Below, piece by piece: positions 8,960 to 17,974 of a stretch of 64,000 bases of DNA. This DNA is from Brevibacterium antiquum CNRZ 918 (GTDB lineage Bacteria > Actinomycetota > Actinomycetes > Actinomycetales > Brevibacteriaceae), in assembly GCF_900169145.1 (NCBI RefSeq), contig NZ_FXZD01000011.1, positions 18,079-82,078 of the forward strand, in the 5' to 3' direction. Positions within the stretch are counted from its first letter, which is position 1. Each line of letters starts with the position of its first letter. The notes beneath the pieces were generated by a model. That model did not search any database. It was given only the letters and a program-made list of their open reading frames with translations, and was not told the DNA's origin. The translations under genes and the position numbers were made by a program.

Positions 8960-10141
8960 TCATTCCTTCGTAGAACTCAAATCGAGCAGGGATGGGTCCT
9001 GCTCCAAAGCATCGTTCAGGGCCCGAATTCCGTAGCCCAGTGGAACGCTCATTACCGCTGTGAAGTCTTCATCTGCCTCGATCATGTTCTGCAGATCCAT
9101 CCAGACCGAATCGCGGGTGTACTGAGTCTCGCTGCGAGCAACCTGTCTCCGAGCGCGATCGACCGACTCCGCAGTGCCCGTGAGGAGTGTGACCCCGAAG
9201 AATTCGGGCTTCGCCCCGCGCTCCAACCATCGGCCGAATCCGAGGAGATGGGACGAGGCGATCATGTCCTCGGTGACACCGGTTTCCTCCTCCAGCTCTC
9301 TGTTCGCGCCATTGAGAACAAAAGCCGCGAGATCGTCACTTTGATCACGCATCTCGAGGCTTCCTGAGCCTGACGGTGCCTTCAATCCCTGACTGGAATG
9401 GTTGCGAGAGCTCTGGTCGACGATCAGGACCTGTCGGTCTGCGCTGATTGCGAGCGTCGAGACTCCGACGATGTTGGCAAGTTCGCTGCTGGCCAGGGGG
9501 ATGAGCCTGCGGTCGGTGTCGTAGAGGTACTTCCGGCGCAGGTCCCAGACTTCTGCGCCTAGATGCGGCTGCCATCTCATCAGCTCATTGGAACAGAGGT
9601 GGTCAAAGAAGCAGGCCTCCTGAAAGGGAATGATCCGACTTCCGTCCAGGCGGCAGTCGCCGGCCATGCGAACACAGGGGCCGTTGAAATGCCATTTGCC
9701 GCCACTGGTCCGTCTGAGAACATAGGGAGCAATTTCCTCCAACTCTTCGGGAAGGCGGTATCGGGAGCGGATTCCGACACACCAATCGGACTGTGTTCGA
9801 AGATCGTCGTTGAGTTTTCTGTCGAAGAGGATCGTCCCTCGTGACGACTGATAGCAGTCCGGCAGGTCATCATCATGTGGCAGCTTCCTGCCGAATACGG
9901 GATTGCGTTCGACCAGTTCGAAGGACCGGTATCGACGGTTGAGGCTCGAGCCTTCCCAGTAGAGTGAGATGATGCCGATGATCACCCCCAGCAAGCTGAT
10001 CGCGAAGATCAGGTAGCGGGGAAGCCAGGAGATCATCGGCAGAGTGCCGGCCACCAGACCAAGGATGGCCACCATGAACGAACGGTGCGCGCGCCCCTGC
10101 CACACGAACTGATCTCGTAGGCTGACTATGATGGTCTTCAT
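8960..10141 (-). CDS. two-TM membrane protein with C-terminal Nudix hydrolase domain
   Basis: This protein (393 aa from ATG 10141) has two N-terminal TM helices (about 22-40 and 43-62), a ~150-residue middle region of unknown fold, and a Nudix domain (about 222-370). The Nudix core RELEEETG is at 281-288, but the upstream Gly of the box lies in an expanded loop (PSGSGSLEMRDQSDD). The TM-Nudix layout recalls CBASS effectors of the Cap16 type, which are membrane effectors in cyclic-oligonucleotide defence (recalled), but no CD-NTase or other defence gene is adjacent. It could equally be a membrane-tethered nucleotide-sugar hydrolase. It is divergent from galE. The start is uncertain: GGAGGA lies 14 nt before the ATG and the frame is open to 10198. 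Confidence 0.7.
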   Translation of the reverse strand: MKTIIVSLRDQFVWQGRAHRSFMVAILGLVAGTLPMISWLPRYLIFAISLLGVIIGIISLYWEGSSLNRRYRSFELVERNPVFGRKLPHDDDLPDCYQSSRGTILFDRKLNDDLRTQSDWCVGIRSRYRLPEELEEIAPYVLRRTSGGKWHFNGPCVRMAGDCRLDGSRIIPFQEACFFDHLCSNELMRWQPHLGAEVWDLRRKYLYDTDRRLIPLASSELANIVGVSTLAISADRQVLIVDQSSRNHSSQGLKAPSGSGSLEMRDQSDDLAAFVLNGANRELEEETGVTEDMIASSHLLGFGRWLERGAKPEFFGVTLLTGTAESVDRARRQVARSETQYTRDSVWMDLQNMIEADEDFTAVMSVPLGYGIRALNDALEQDPSLLDLSSTKE

Positions 10142-10249
10142 GTTGCGGGCACCGTTCCTCCAGGCTGCAAGTCGACGTCGGATTCGCGGTCGCTGCACCG
10201 CGCGTCGTAGTATTTAGTGGTTGAGCGATTGTATCCGAAGGAGCAGGCT

Positions 10250-11197
10250 GTGAAGTTGGTCGTCACCGGTGGTGCGGGATACATCGGATCAGTAGTCACC
10301 TCCCAGCTTGTGGTCGCCGGGCACGACGTCACCGTCATCGACGATCTCTCAACCGGGCACCGTGACGCCGTCCCCGAAGCTGCAGACTTCGTCGAGATGC
10401 GGATTCACGACTGTCGGGAAGTCCTGATCGAAGGGCGGTTCGACGGTCTGCTCCATTTTGCAGCGAAGTCGCTTGTTGGTGAATCTGTCGAAAAGCCCGA
10501 ACTGTATTGGGAGAACAACGTCGTCGGAAGCTTCGCACTGCTCGAGGCTATGCGCATGGCACAGATCCCCACGATCGTCTTCTCGTCGACTGCGGCGACC
10601 TATGGTCAGCCGGATGATTCTCCTATCACCGAGGTCACTCCCACGAGCCCGATGAACGCCTACGGGTCCTCGAAGCTGGCCGTCGACCTCATGCTGAGTT
10701 CGTACTGCAGGGCATACGGAATCAGCGCGACGTCGCTGCGCTACTTCAACGTTGGCGGTGCGCGTGGAAGATTCGGTGAGAGGCATAACCCCGAAACGCA
10801 TCTGATTCCAAACCTCCTGAAGGTCGCTGCAGGTGAGACGGAATCCGGCAAGATCTTCGGCACCGATTACGACACGACCGACGGTACGGCGTTGCGCGAC
10901 TATCTCCACGTCGTCGATCTCGGCAGAGCCCATCTCCTGGCATTGGAGCACTCCGAAGCCGGCAGTCACCGCATCATCAATCTCGGGTCCGGTACTGGGT
11001 ATACGGTCTGGCAGGTGCTCGAGGCGTGCCGAGCCGTCACTGGTCACCCGATTCCCGCCGAGGAGTGCCCGCGCCGCGCCGGGGACCCCACGTCCCTCGT
11101 CGCTTCGAATGAGAGAGCGCGAGAACAGCTGGGCTGGATGCCGGAAATCGGCCTTGAACAGATCGTGACCGATGCGTGGAACTTCTATCGTTCCTGA
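10250..11197 (+). CDS. galE: UDP-glucose 4-epimerase
   Basis: This is a short-chain dehydrogenase of the extended type that interconverts UDP-glucose and UDP-galactose (315 aa). The NAD motif GGAGYIG is at 7-13, and the catalytic Ser in SSTAATYG and YGSSK (Tyr138, Lys142) are present. The GTG start at 10250 follows AAGGAG, and MKLVVTGG is the expected family N-terminus, so the longer open frame from 10217 is rejected. Substrates could serve the wall-glycan genes 8 kb downstream, but it is not in their operon. Confidence 0.92.
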   Translation: MKLVVTGGAGYIGSVVTSQLVVAGHDVTVIDDLSTGHRDAVPEAADFVEMRIHDCREVLIEGRFDGLLHFAAKSLVGESVEKPELYWENNVVGSFALLEAMRMAQIPTIVFSSTAATYGQPDDSPITEVTPTSPMNAYGSSKLAVDLMLSSYCRAYGISATSLRYFNVGGARGRFGERHNPETHLIPNLLKVAAGETESGKIFGTDYDTTDGTALRDYLHVVDLGRAHLLALEHSEAGSHRIINLGSGTGYTVWQVLEACRAVTGHPIPAEECPRRAGDPTSLVASNERAREQLGWMPEIGLEQIVTDAWNFYRS

Positions 11198-11432
11198 GGT
11201 GAAGACTTCGGCCCCAGGCGTCGACACCCAATGGGAGTGGTTCTCAGCGAGCCGCAGGGTGACGAGAGTTTAGCGACACTGCACCTTAGTGACTCTGGCC
11301 GCGCACTCGGCGAACGAATGCGCGGAGCTTTCTTAGACGGCGTTGTTGCGGTCGGCGGAACTGGGTGCTCATTGCGCAGATTCATAGCTCCCGATTGGTC
11401 ACAAACCGGCTGGGAAGCGGCATGATGGCACT

Positions 11433-13223
11433 ATGACCATAGATCTCGATATTGCGCTCAACGCCGAGCTCGATCCCATCGTCGATGTCGCCGCTGGACT
11501 GGGCTTGGCACAAGAGGACATCGTCCCCTACGGATGGTCCAAGGCCAAGGTCCCCATCGACGTTCTCGACAAAGCAGCCGAATCCAACACCGACGGCAAA
11601 CTCATCCTCGTCACCGCCATGAGCCCAACACCGGCGGGCGAGGGCAAGACCACGACGAGCATCGGACTGGCCGATGGGCTCAACGAACTCGCACGCTCGA
11701 AACCGGAAGTCGGCAAGGCCATCCTCGCCCTGCGTGAGCCCAGCATGGGTCCGGTCTTCGGGATGAAGGGCGGAGCAGCCGGCGGCGGATACGCCCAGGT
11801 GGTGCCGATGGAGGACATCAACCTCCACTTCACCGGCGACTTCGCGGCCATCGCCGCGGCGAACAACCTGGCCGTGACCATGCTCGACAACCACATCCAC
11901 CACGGCAACGAACTCGACGTCGACGTCAGGCGCATCCACATCCGCCGCGTCGTCGACCTCAATGATCGGGAACTGCGCGGAGTCGTGGTCGGACTCGGTG
12001 GAATCAACGGGGGAGTGCCCCGCGAGGATGCCTTCGACATCGTCGTCGCCAGCGAGGTGATGGCGGTCTTCTGCCTGTCCACCTCGTTGACCGACCTCAA
12101 GGAGCGCCTGGGTCGAATCGTCCTCGCCCACAGCCGAACACGTGAACCCATCACGGTCTCCGACATCGGTGCTGCCGGGGCAATGACCGCACTGTTGCGC
12201 AATGCGCTCTCGCCCAACCTGGTCCAGAGCCTCGAGCATTCGCCGGCGTTCATCCACGGCGGTCCCTTCGCCAACATCGCTCACGGCTGCAACAGCCTGC
12301 TGGCGACGAGGGCGGCGATGACTTTGGGCGACTGGACCGTGACCGAGGCCGGCTTCGGTGCCGACCTGGGTGCCGAGAAATTCCTCGACATCAAGTGCCG
12401 CACCGCAGGTATCTGGCCCTCGGCCGTGGTCGTCGTGGCCACCTTGCGTGCGCTGAAGTACCACGGTGGTGTCGAGGTCAAGGACGTGCAGACGCCTAAC
12501 ACCGAGGCGGTCCTCGGCGGTATGGTCAACCTCGAGCACCACTGCGGCAATCTGCTCAATATCTATGGGCTGACCCCGGTCGTGTGCTTCAACCGGTTCC
12601 CCACAGACACCGACGAGGAGATGGCCGCTGCGATCAGCCATCTGCGCTCGAAGGGCATCTCAGCCGTCGAGTCGACCCACTGGGCCGATGGCGGCAAGGG
12701 CGCGTTGGCACTGGCCGCCGCGGTCGTCGAAGCTGCCGGAGGTGCGGGAAATGCAGGTGCGGCTGTCGATGACGGTTCGTTCTTCGTCGGAGGCGTTGCA
12801 TCCGGCGACGCCGAGGCCCCCGCGGCGGGTTCCTCGGCACCAGGACCACAGGGGCAGTACAGCTACGAATTGGACCGGCCGCTGGAGGAGAAGATCCGCA
12901 CGATCGCACAGCGAATCTACGGTGCCGCCGACGTCGACCTGCCGACCAAGGTCAAACGTAAGCTCAAGCAGTTCACGGACGAAGGCTATGGCGATGCGCC
13001 GATCTGCATCGCCAAGACCCAGTACTCACTGAGCACCGATGCCAGCCTGCGGGGAGCACCGAAGGATCACATCATCGCGGTCAAAGACGTGCGGCTCTCT
13101 GCCGGTGCCGGCTTCGTGGTCGTCATCGCCGGTGACATCATGACAATGCCCGGACTGCCCAAGGTGCCTTCGGCGCTGACAATCGACGTCACCGAGGACG
13201 GCAACATCACCGGACTGTTCTGA
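11433..13223 (+). CDS. fhs: formate--tetrahydrofolate ligase with a Gly/Ala insert
   Basis: This ATP-dependent ligase makes 10-formyl-THF for purine and formyl-Met synthesis (596 aa). The nucleotide loop TPAGEGKTTTSIG lies in the N-terminal part, and the family-typical EPSMGPVFG.KGGAAGGGYAQVVPM and TMPGLPKVP segments are intact. The family is usually ~555 residues. The excess is a low-complexity stretch at about 436-470 (GDAEAPAAGSSAPGPQG) just before the conserved LEEKI.TIAQ.IYGA block, probably a surface loop. A CATGAT hexamer 6 nt before ATG 11433 suggests a leaderless or near-leaderless mRNA. No riboswitch could be supported upstream. Confidence 0.93.
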   Translation: MTIDLDIALNAELDPIVDVAAGLGLAQEDIVPYGWSKAKVPIDVLDKAAESNTDGKLILVTAMSPTPAGEGKTTTSIGLADGLNELARSKPEVGKAILALREPSMGPVFGMKGGAAGGGYAQVVPMEDINLHFTGDFAAIAAANNLAVTMLDNHIHHGNELDVDVRRIHIRRVVDLNDRELRGVVVGLGGINGGVPREDAFDIVVASEVMAVFCLSTSLTDLKERLGRIVLAHSRTREPITVSDIGAAGAMTALLRNALSPNLVQSLEHSPAFIHGGPFANIAHGCNSLLATRAAMTLGDWTVTEAGFGADLGAEKFLDIKCRTAGIWPSAVVVVATLRALKYHGGVEVKDVQTPNTEAVLGGMVNLEHHCGNLLNIYGLTPVVCFNRFPTDTDEEMAAAISHLRSKGISAVESTHWADGGKGALALAAAVVEAAGGAGNAGAAVDDGSFFVGGVASGDAEAPAAGSSAPGPQGQYSYELDRPLEEKIRTIAQRIYGAADVDLPTKVKRKLKQFTDEGYGDAPICIAKTQYSLSTDASLRGAPKDHIIAVKDVRLSAGAGFVVVIAGDIMTMPGLPKVPSALTIDVTEDGNITGLF

Positions 13224-13286
13224 GCCTGCGACCGGGACTGAGCGTTCGACGTTGACGGCGGGCAACCTCGGCAATGGGCACCTGCT

Positions 13287-13850
13287 TCACTGGCGGGGTT
13301 TGTTCAGCCAGGGTCGCAGCAATCGGGTGCTCGCCGGCAGGAAGATGTAGGTCATCAGGGGTGTGAGGATGCAGATGTTGAGCAGGACGGCCAGCACTGT
13401 CGGCCAGCTCTCCAGCTGCGGCATGAGGAGGAGCGTCGAGAGCAGACTCAGTGGGAAGAACGGCAGGAAGATGCTCACCGCCTGCTTCCACCGCGGAGGC
13501 ACGACCGTTTCGGGGATCGTCAGACTCTCCTCACCCTGCGGTTCGAACCAGCCCTCGATGCCCGTCCGATGTTCGACCCGGGTGGTCTCGACGAGTTCGG
13601 ATGCGCTCTCGATCCACCACCGCCTGTCCTCGGACTCGTCCCAGGAGCGCAGCGATTTCGCATCGGCGAACCGATAGAGCACGTGCCATTCGTCCGAATC
13701 GGGTGATGTTCTCACCCACCCGGATCCCAGATACCCGTCGCGCTCGCGGGCCAGTTCCTGTCCCGCCTGCACCCACGCATTGAACCGGCGGTGGTGCTCG
13801 GGCAGGACGGTGCGAGAGATCGACACGGTGATCGGAGAGTGCTGAGGCAT
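13287..13850 (-). CDS. antibiotic-biosynthesis-monooxygenase-like (ABM) domain protein with TM helices
   Basis: The 187-residue protein has an N-terminal ABM/ferredoxin-like domain (ITVSISRTVLPEHHRRFNAW, then RDGYLGSGWVR and EWHVLYRFAD). Two hydrophobic helices lie near 130-150 and 155-178. Such membrane-linked ABM proteins are common in actinobacteria and have no assigned reaction. ATG 13850 is chosen because TAGGAT lies 7 nt upstream with no Shine-Dalgarno, fitting a leaderless start. The gene is convergent with fhs. Confidence 0.7.
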   Translation of the reverse strand: MPQHSPITVSISRTVLPEHHRRFNAWVQAGQELARERDGYLGSGWVRTSPDSDEWHVLYRFADAKSLRSWDESEDRRWWIESASELVETTRVEHRTGIEGWFEPQGEESLTIPETVVPPRWKQAVSIFLPFFPLSLLSTLLLMPQLESWPTVLAVLLNICILTPLMTYIFLPASTRLLRPWLNKPRQ

Positions 13851-13932
13851 AGGTGCGATCCTAACGAATCCCACGACCGTCTATGTGCTGGGGGCGGGTG
13901 TGGTCTCGAGAGCCTCGGGCAGTCCGCCTGCG

Positions 13933-14706
13933 TCACTCGGCGCCGGTCACCCGCGCGAAGACGCGGTCGAGTGATGCCGCCAGCGCATCACGATTGTCCT
14001 CATCCAGCCACTCGCGGTGGAGCATCTCGTTGAGTCCGCCTGGAGTTTCGTGGCCGGCGACCAGGGCGGAGAACGAGGCGTCGGTGGTTGTCAGGGTGTT
14101 GCCCAGCCCGGCGAACTGTCCGCGGACGATGCGCTCGGCGTCGTTCCGGTCCCATCCCTGTCCCACGAGCCAATCGGCGATCGTCTGGAGATAGACATAG
14201 TAGGCCGACATCGTCGCGGTCGTGGCCGAGAGGGTGCTGAAGAGCTCCTCGGTCTCTGCGACCACGCTCCCGCCGAGGGTATTGAAGAAGTCTTCGACCT
14301 CGGCGTGAGCGGGGAAGACCGCGGTGACGCCGCGGCGCTCGCGCACTGGCGGCAGCGGGATGATCCGAACGATGGTCGGGTTCTGGGGCAGGAGTGGGGA
14401 CAGCGTCTGAGTTGAGACTCCCGCAATCGCGCTGATCACCGTGCGATCAGAGGGAATGTCGAGTTCGGCGAGCACAGCCTCGGTCTGCTGGGGCAGGACG
14501 GAGAGGATGATGTGCTCACTGCGATCAATGACGTCCTGATTGCTCTCACAGACCTCCACTCTGTCGAAGTCACTCGCCAGCTGGGCCGAGCGTTCAGCAT
14601 TGCGCGGAGAGAGGAGGAAGTCCGGGTGGTCGGCACCGGCACACGATCCTTCCACAATCGCCGAGGCGATCTCTCCGACTCCGATGATTCCGATTGTTCT
14701 GCTCAT
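13933..14706 (-). CDS. pyrroline-5-carboxylate reductase family protein
   Basis: This NAD(P)-dependent dehydrogenase (257 aa) starts with the Rossmann motif IGIIGVGEIASAIVEG and carries the proC-type core SVLPQQTEAVL and VISAIAGVS. The helical C-terminal domain is present (FAGLGNTLTT, HETPGGLNEMLHREW). The residues between are diverged from proline-pathway ProC, so the substrate may be another imino acid. GGGAG precedes the ATG. It reads in the same direction as metNIQ but lies beyond a strong hairpin. Confidence 0.75.
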   Translation of the reverse strand: MSRTIGIIGVGEIASAIVEGSCAGADHPDFLLSPRNAERSAQLASDFDRVEVCESNQDVIDRSEHIILSVLPQQTEAVLAELDIPSDRTVISAIAGVSTQTLSPLLPQNPTIVRIIPLPPVRERRGVTAVFPAHAEVEDFFNTLGGSVVAETEELFSTLSATTATMSAYYVYLQTIADWLVGQGWDRNDAERIVRGQFAGLGNTLTTTDASFSALVAGHETPGGLNEMLHREWLDEDNRDALAASLDRVFARVTGAE

Positions 14707-14846
14707 GCTGCGCTCCCAACGACACTGATGCGTTCGCGAATGAGGGAAATCCCCCTTTCAGCATTGTGCCATCGGAACTCGGAATAGCGAGGGAATCGGA
14801 ACGTCGTGGCCTCACCGCCTCAGAAAGCTCAACAGCGGCACCCATG

Positions 14847-14898
14847 AATGTGGGCCCGCGTGCGATTCTGACTCAGAAATCGCACGCGGGTCCACATT
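14847..14898 (-). terminator. terminator hairpin after metQ
   Basis: A 21-nt arm at 14847-14867 pairs with 14878-14898 at 20 of 21 positions, with a 10-nt loop. It lies 37 nt beyond the metQ stop and so should end the metNIQ transcript. No U-tract follows, which is common in high-G+C actinobacteria. Confidence 0.75.
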
Positions 14899-14934
14899 GA
14901 CGGGCTTCAGGAGCGTGAAACGCTCACCCGGAAC

Positions 14935-15771
14935 TCAGAAGCTAGGCAGCACCGATCCGTCTGACCACTTGTCTTCGATGAACTTCTTCACCTCGGGGGA
15001 GTGGAGCAGCTCGTCGAGCTTCTTGATGTTCTCATCGTCCTTGTTCGCGGTGCGCGCGGCGAGGAAGTTGCCGTAGGGGTTGTCCTTGGCGTCCTCGAGG
15101 ACGATTCCGTCCTTGGCAGGGCTGAGTCCGGCTTCCAGAGCGTTGTTGCCGTTGATGACCGAGGCGTCGACGTCATCGAGGGTGCGAGCCAGCTGTGCGG
15201 CATCGGCCTCGACGAACTCGACGTCCTTCGGGTTGTCCTCGACGTCGGAGAGCTTCGCATCGACCGCGTCGACGCCATCTTTGAGGGTGATGACCTTGGC
15301 CTCTTCGAGCATCTTCAGCGCACGACCCTGGTTGGCAGGATCGTTGTTGATGCCGACCTTTGCGCCCTTGGGCAGGTCGTCTACGTCCTTGATGGACTTC
15401 GAGAACAGTGCGAAGGGTTCGAGGTTGATCGGGTCGAACGCGGTGAGTTCGTAGCCTTGGCCCTCGACCTCTGAGTCGAGGTAGGGCTTGTGCTGGAAGT
15501 AGTTGGCGTCGATGTCACCGTCGGACAGGGCCTTGTTCGGCAGGGTGTAATCCGTGTACTCGGTGACTTCGAGATCGAGACCGGCATCCTCAGCGAGATT
15601 CTCGTCGACGAAGCGCAGGACATCGCCCTGGGGCACCGGTGTGGCGCCGATCGTGAGCTTGGTGATGCCGCCGTCCTCCTCGCCCACGGAATCGGTGTCG
15701 CCGCCGACGAGGCCGCAGCCTGTGAGCAGCAGGGTCGCGCTCGCGGCGAGGGCGGTGAGCTTGATCTTCAT
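14935..15771 (-). CDS. metQ: methionine ABC transporter, substrate-binding lipoprotein
   Basis: This is an NlpA/MetQ-family lipoprotein (278 aa). The signal peptide ends in LLLTGC with the acylated Cys at 19. The mature protein begins an NlpA fold (LTIGATPVPQGDVLRFV, YTDYTLPNKAL, NYFQHKPYLDSE). It delivers L- or D-methionine to MetNI at the outer face of the membrane. It is the last gene of the operon metN-metI-metQ, 91 nt after metI, and a strong hairpin follows. Confidence 0.92.
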   Translation of the reverse strand: MKIKLTALAASATLLLTGCGLVGGDTDSVGEEDGGITKLTIGATPVPQGDVLRFVDENLAEDAGLDLEVTEYTDYTLPNKALSDGDIDANYFQHKPYLDSEVEGQGYELTAFDPINLEPFALFSKSIKDVDDLPKGAKVGINNDPANQGRALKMLEEAKVITLKDGVDAVDAKLSDVEDNPKDVEFVEADAAQLARTLDDVDASVINGNNALEAGLSPAKDGIVLEDAKDNPYGNFLAARTANKDDENIKKLDELLHSPEVKKFIEDKWSDGSVLPSF

Positions 15772-15862
15772 GGTTCTCCTTGTGTGATGTGTGTCGTTGG
15801 TGTGACGAGAATTTCGATGCGGTGAGTCTTCATCGATGAGGCCGTGTGCTGTCGGGCCGGCC

Positions 15863-16537
15863 TCAGCGGTGGTCGACGACGCGAGCGAGCCGGTCGCCGA
15901 TGAACTGGATGAGCGCGACGATGATGACGAGGACGATGATGCACGCGAGCATCGTGTCTGCCTGATACCGCTGGTAGCCGTACGAGATCGCCAGCGCTCC
16001 CAGACCGCCGCCGCCCACGGCGCCTGCCATGGCCGTGTAGGACACCAAGGTCACCGAGGTCACCGTTGCGGCCCCGATGAGCCCGGGCTTCGCTTCGGGG
16101 ACGAATACCTGCCGGATCACCTGACCGTTCGAGGCGCCCATCATCAGGGCAGCTTCGACCTTGCCTTCGGAGACCTCACGCAGCGAGTTCTCGACGAGGC
16201 GGGCGTAGAAGGGGATCGCACCGATGGTCAGTGAGACCACGGTCGCCTGCCAGCCCAGGGCCGAACCGACCACGAAGCGGGCGAAGGGGATGAGGGCGAT
16301 GATGAGGATGATGAACGGGATCGAGCGCGTGATGTCGACGATGAGCGAGAGCATCCGGTGGAGCGTGGGTCGAGCCTTGAGTCCGCCCTTCGATGTGGTG
16401 AACAGCCAGATCCCCAGGGGCAGCCCGATGAGGACGGCCAGGCCGGTTGACCACAGGGTCATCAGCAGGGTCTCGATGGTGGCGGGCAGCATCTGCTGCG
16501 TGATCGCCGGGTTGTCGAACCATGTGGGATCGTTCAT
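15863..16537 (-). CDS. metI: methionine ABC transporter permease
   Basis: This MetI permease (224 aa) has five to six TM helices. The cytoplasmic coupling (EAA) loop is EAALMMGASNGQVIRQVFVPEAKPG and the family segment RSIPFIILIIALIPF is present. Its ATG overlaps the metN stop (TGATG), indicating translational coupling. With MetN it forms the membrane part of the methionine importer. Confidence 0.93.
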   Translation of the reverse strand: MNDPTWFDNPAITQQMLPATIETLLMTLWSTGLAVLIGLPLGIWLFTTSKGGLKARPTLHRMLSLIVDITRSIPFIILIIALIPFARFVVGSALGWQATVVSLTIGAIPFYARLVENSLREVSEGKVEAALMMGASNGQVIRQVFVPEAKPGLIGAATVTSVTLVSYTAMAGAVGGGGLGALAISYGYQRYQADTMLACIIVLVIIVALIQFIGDRLARVVDHR

Positions 16538-17505
16538 CAGGCTGCCTCCTCCGCGTAGATTCCGTCCGCGTCCAGCGCGGCGATGAGCTCCTGCGACTGG
16601 GCCGGCCCTGCGACCGTGAAGCGGATCCGACCGACCTGCCTGCCCTCGATGGTTTCGACGGCACCGGCGAGGATCGCCTCGGCGCCGACCCCAACCGACT
16701 GTGCACTGGTCAGGACCTTGGGCAGGCTGGTACCGGCCAGCGATACCTCGACGAGGGCGGTGTCCGCCTCGTCCAAAGTGATGGGTGGAAGGGGGACGAG
16801 ATCCTTGGACAGGTCCGATCCGGGCTCGGAGATGACCTCGGCGAGGGTGCCTGTCTTGGCCACCCGACCATCGGCCAACAGGGTCACCGAATCGCAGATC
16901 TCGCGGATGACGGACATCTCGTGGGTGATGATGAGGACGGTGATGCCCAGGCGATCGCGCAGGGAGCGGATGAGGCCCAGGATCTGGTCCGTGGTGGTGG
17001 CATCCAGCGCCGAGGTGGGCTCATCACACAGCAGCACCTTGGGTTCGGCGGCCAGTGCCCGGGCAATGCCCACGCGCTGCTTTTGTCCCCCGGAGAGCTG
17101 GGCGGGATAGTTGTCGACACGGTCGCCGAGGCCGACGATCTCGAGCAGCTCGCGAGCCTTCGCCAGGCGTTCCGTCTTGGAGACCCCGGCGATCTGCAGG
17201 GGATGGGCGACATTGTGCAAAGCGGTGCGCGAATCGAGCAGATTCACGTGCTGGAAGACCATGCCGATGCTGCGACGGGCCTGGCGCAGACCGGAGCCGG
17301 ACTGATCGGTGAGGTCGACGCCGTCGATGGCGACCGTGCCCGACGTCGGCGAATCGAGTCCGGTCAGGCAGCGGATGAGTGTGGACTTGCCGGCGCCGGA
17401 GCGGCCGACGATGCCGTGGATCTCTCCGGCGGGGACCGACAGGTCGATCTCTTCCAGAGCGACGGTGCCTGAGAACACCTTCCGCAGACTGCGCAGTTCG
17501 ATCAC
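16537..17505 (-). CDS. metN: methionine ABC transporter ATP-binding protein
   Basis: The 322-residue ATPase carries Walker A GRSGAGKS (34-41), signature LSGGQKQR, Walker B VLLCDEPTSALD and switch His in IITHEM. The C-terminal ~100 residues form the NIL/ACT-like domain that binds methionine and inhibits transport. GTG 17505 is preferred because AGGAGG lies just upstream and VIELRSLRKVF is the expected N-terminus. A 7-bp inverted repeat about 95 nt upstream may be an operator. Confidence 0.93.
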   Translation of the reverse strand: MIELRSLRKVFSGTVALEEIDLSVPAGEIHGIVGRSGAGKSTLIRCLTGLDSPTSGTVAIDGVDLTDQSGSGLRQARRSIGMVFQHVNLLDSRTALHNVAHPLQIAGVSKTERLAKARELLEIVGLGDRVDNYPAQLSGGQKQRVGIARALAAEPKVLLCDEPTSALDATTTDQILGLIRSLRDRLGITVLIITHEMSVIREICDSVTLLADGRVAKTGTLAEVISEPGSDLSKDLVPLPPITLDEADTALVEVSLAGTSLPKVLTSAQSVGVGAEAILAGAVETIEGRQVGRIRFTVAGPAQSQELIAALDADGIYAEEAA

Positions 17506-17974
17506 AAGCGCCTCCTCGTGTGGGTGGGATGGGGACGGACGGCATGAGACCACAGAGCAGCAAGCCGACGATTCAGCATCCCAATATGGCGGCGCCTGAC
17601 TTTATGCGGGTGTCATAAAGGGACGCACAACTGGGCGTTCGTGACCAAGGACACGAGGGTTCGCTGCGAACGTCATCTACCTCGTTGCGGAAGCGGTGCT
17701 CGAGTCGTCCGTCGAGTTGAGGAAGTTTTGGGCCGATTCTCGTGTCCTGAAGCGGACCGAAGTTTCCGCAACTCGGAGCTGCCGACGAACGCACCACCTC
17801 GTTGAAAAGGTGACGAACGGGCGAACTCTGTCAGAAGCCGTGGGGTCGGAGCATCGCAGTTCGCATTCTCGCCACTTCGTTGTCACGTCGCACCCGTATC
17901 ACTGAGTAGCTAAGGTCCTGACCATTCGTGATTTCGGCCCGGTGGTCGGGCGAGAACGACGATGGGAACACCGC
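17506..17974. other. gap upstream of metN and the chimeric glycosyltransferase gene
   Basis: No convincing gene lies here. The metN leader (17506-17625) holds the palindrome described separately. Between 17648 and 17772 are two perfect inverted repeats that interleave: 17648-17657 with 17739-17748 (10 bp) and 17684-17692 with 17764-17772 (9 bp). The remaining open frames are short and Arg/Ser-rich, typical of chance. It may be the debris of genes lost with the deletion that made the chimera. Confidence 0.4.
17600..17620 (-). promoter_or_regulatory. candidate operator upstream of metNIQ
   Basis: CTTTATG (17600-17606) and CATAAAG (17614-17620) form a perfect 7-bp inverted repeat with a 7-nt spacer. 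It overlaps the likely metN promoter region. It does not match the corynebacterial McbR box I recall, so the regulator is unknown. Confidence 0.35.

Noticed and set aside
8960..10141. A complete CBASS operon around the Nudix protein
   Set aside because: The neighbours are lhgO and galE. No CD-NTase, Cap2 or Cap3 gene is present within several kb.
11231..11425. 64-codon frame before fhs
   Set aside because: No ribosome-binding site and no family. The gap 11198-11432 is better read as untranslated.
11198..11432. THF or ZTP riboswitch upstream of fhs
   Set aside because: I looked for the conserved core segments and found only weak, unordered matches. A leaderless-type hexamer right before the ATG also argues against a long leader.
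11382..12641. Long minus-strand open frame (419 codons) over fhs
   Set aside because: It is the antisense of a clearly conserved enzyme. Its composition (His/Asp/Val-rich, no domain) is the usual shadow in high-G+C DNA.
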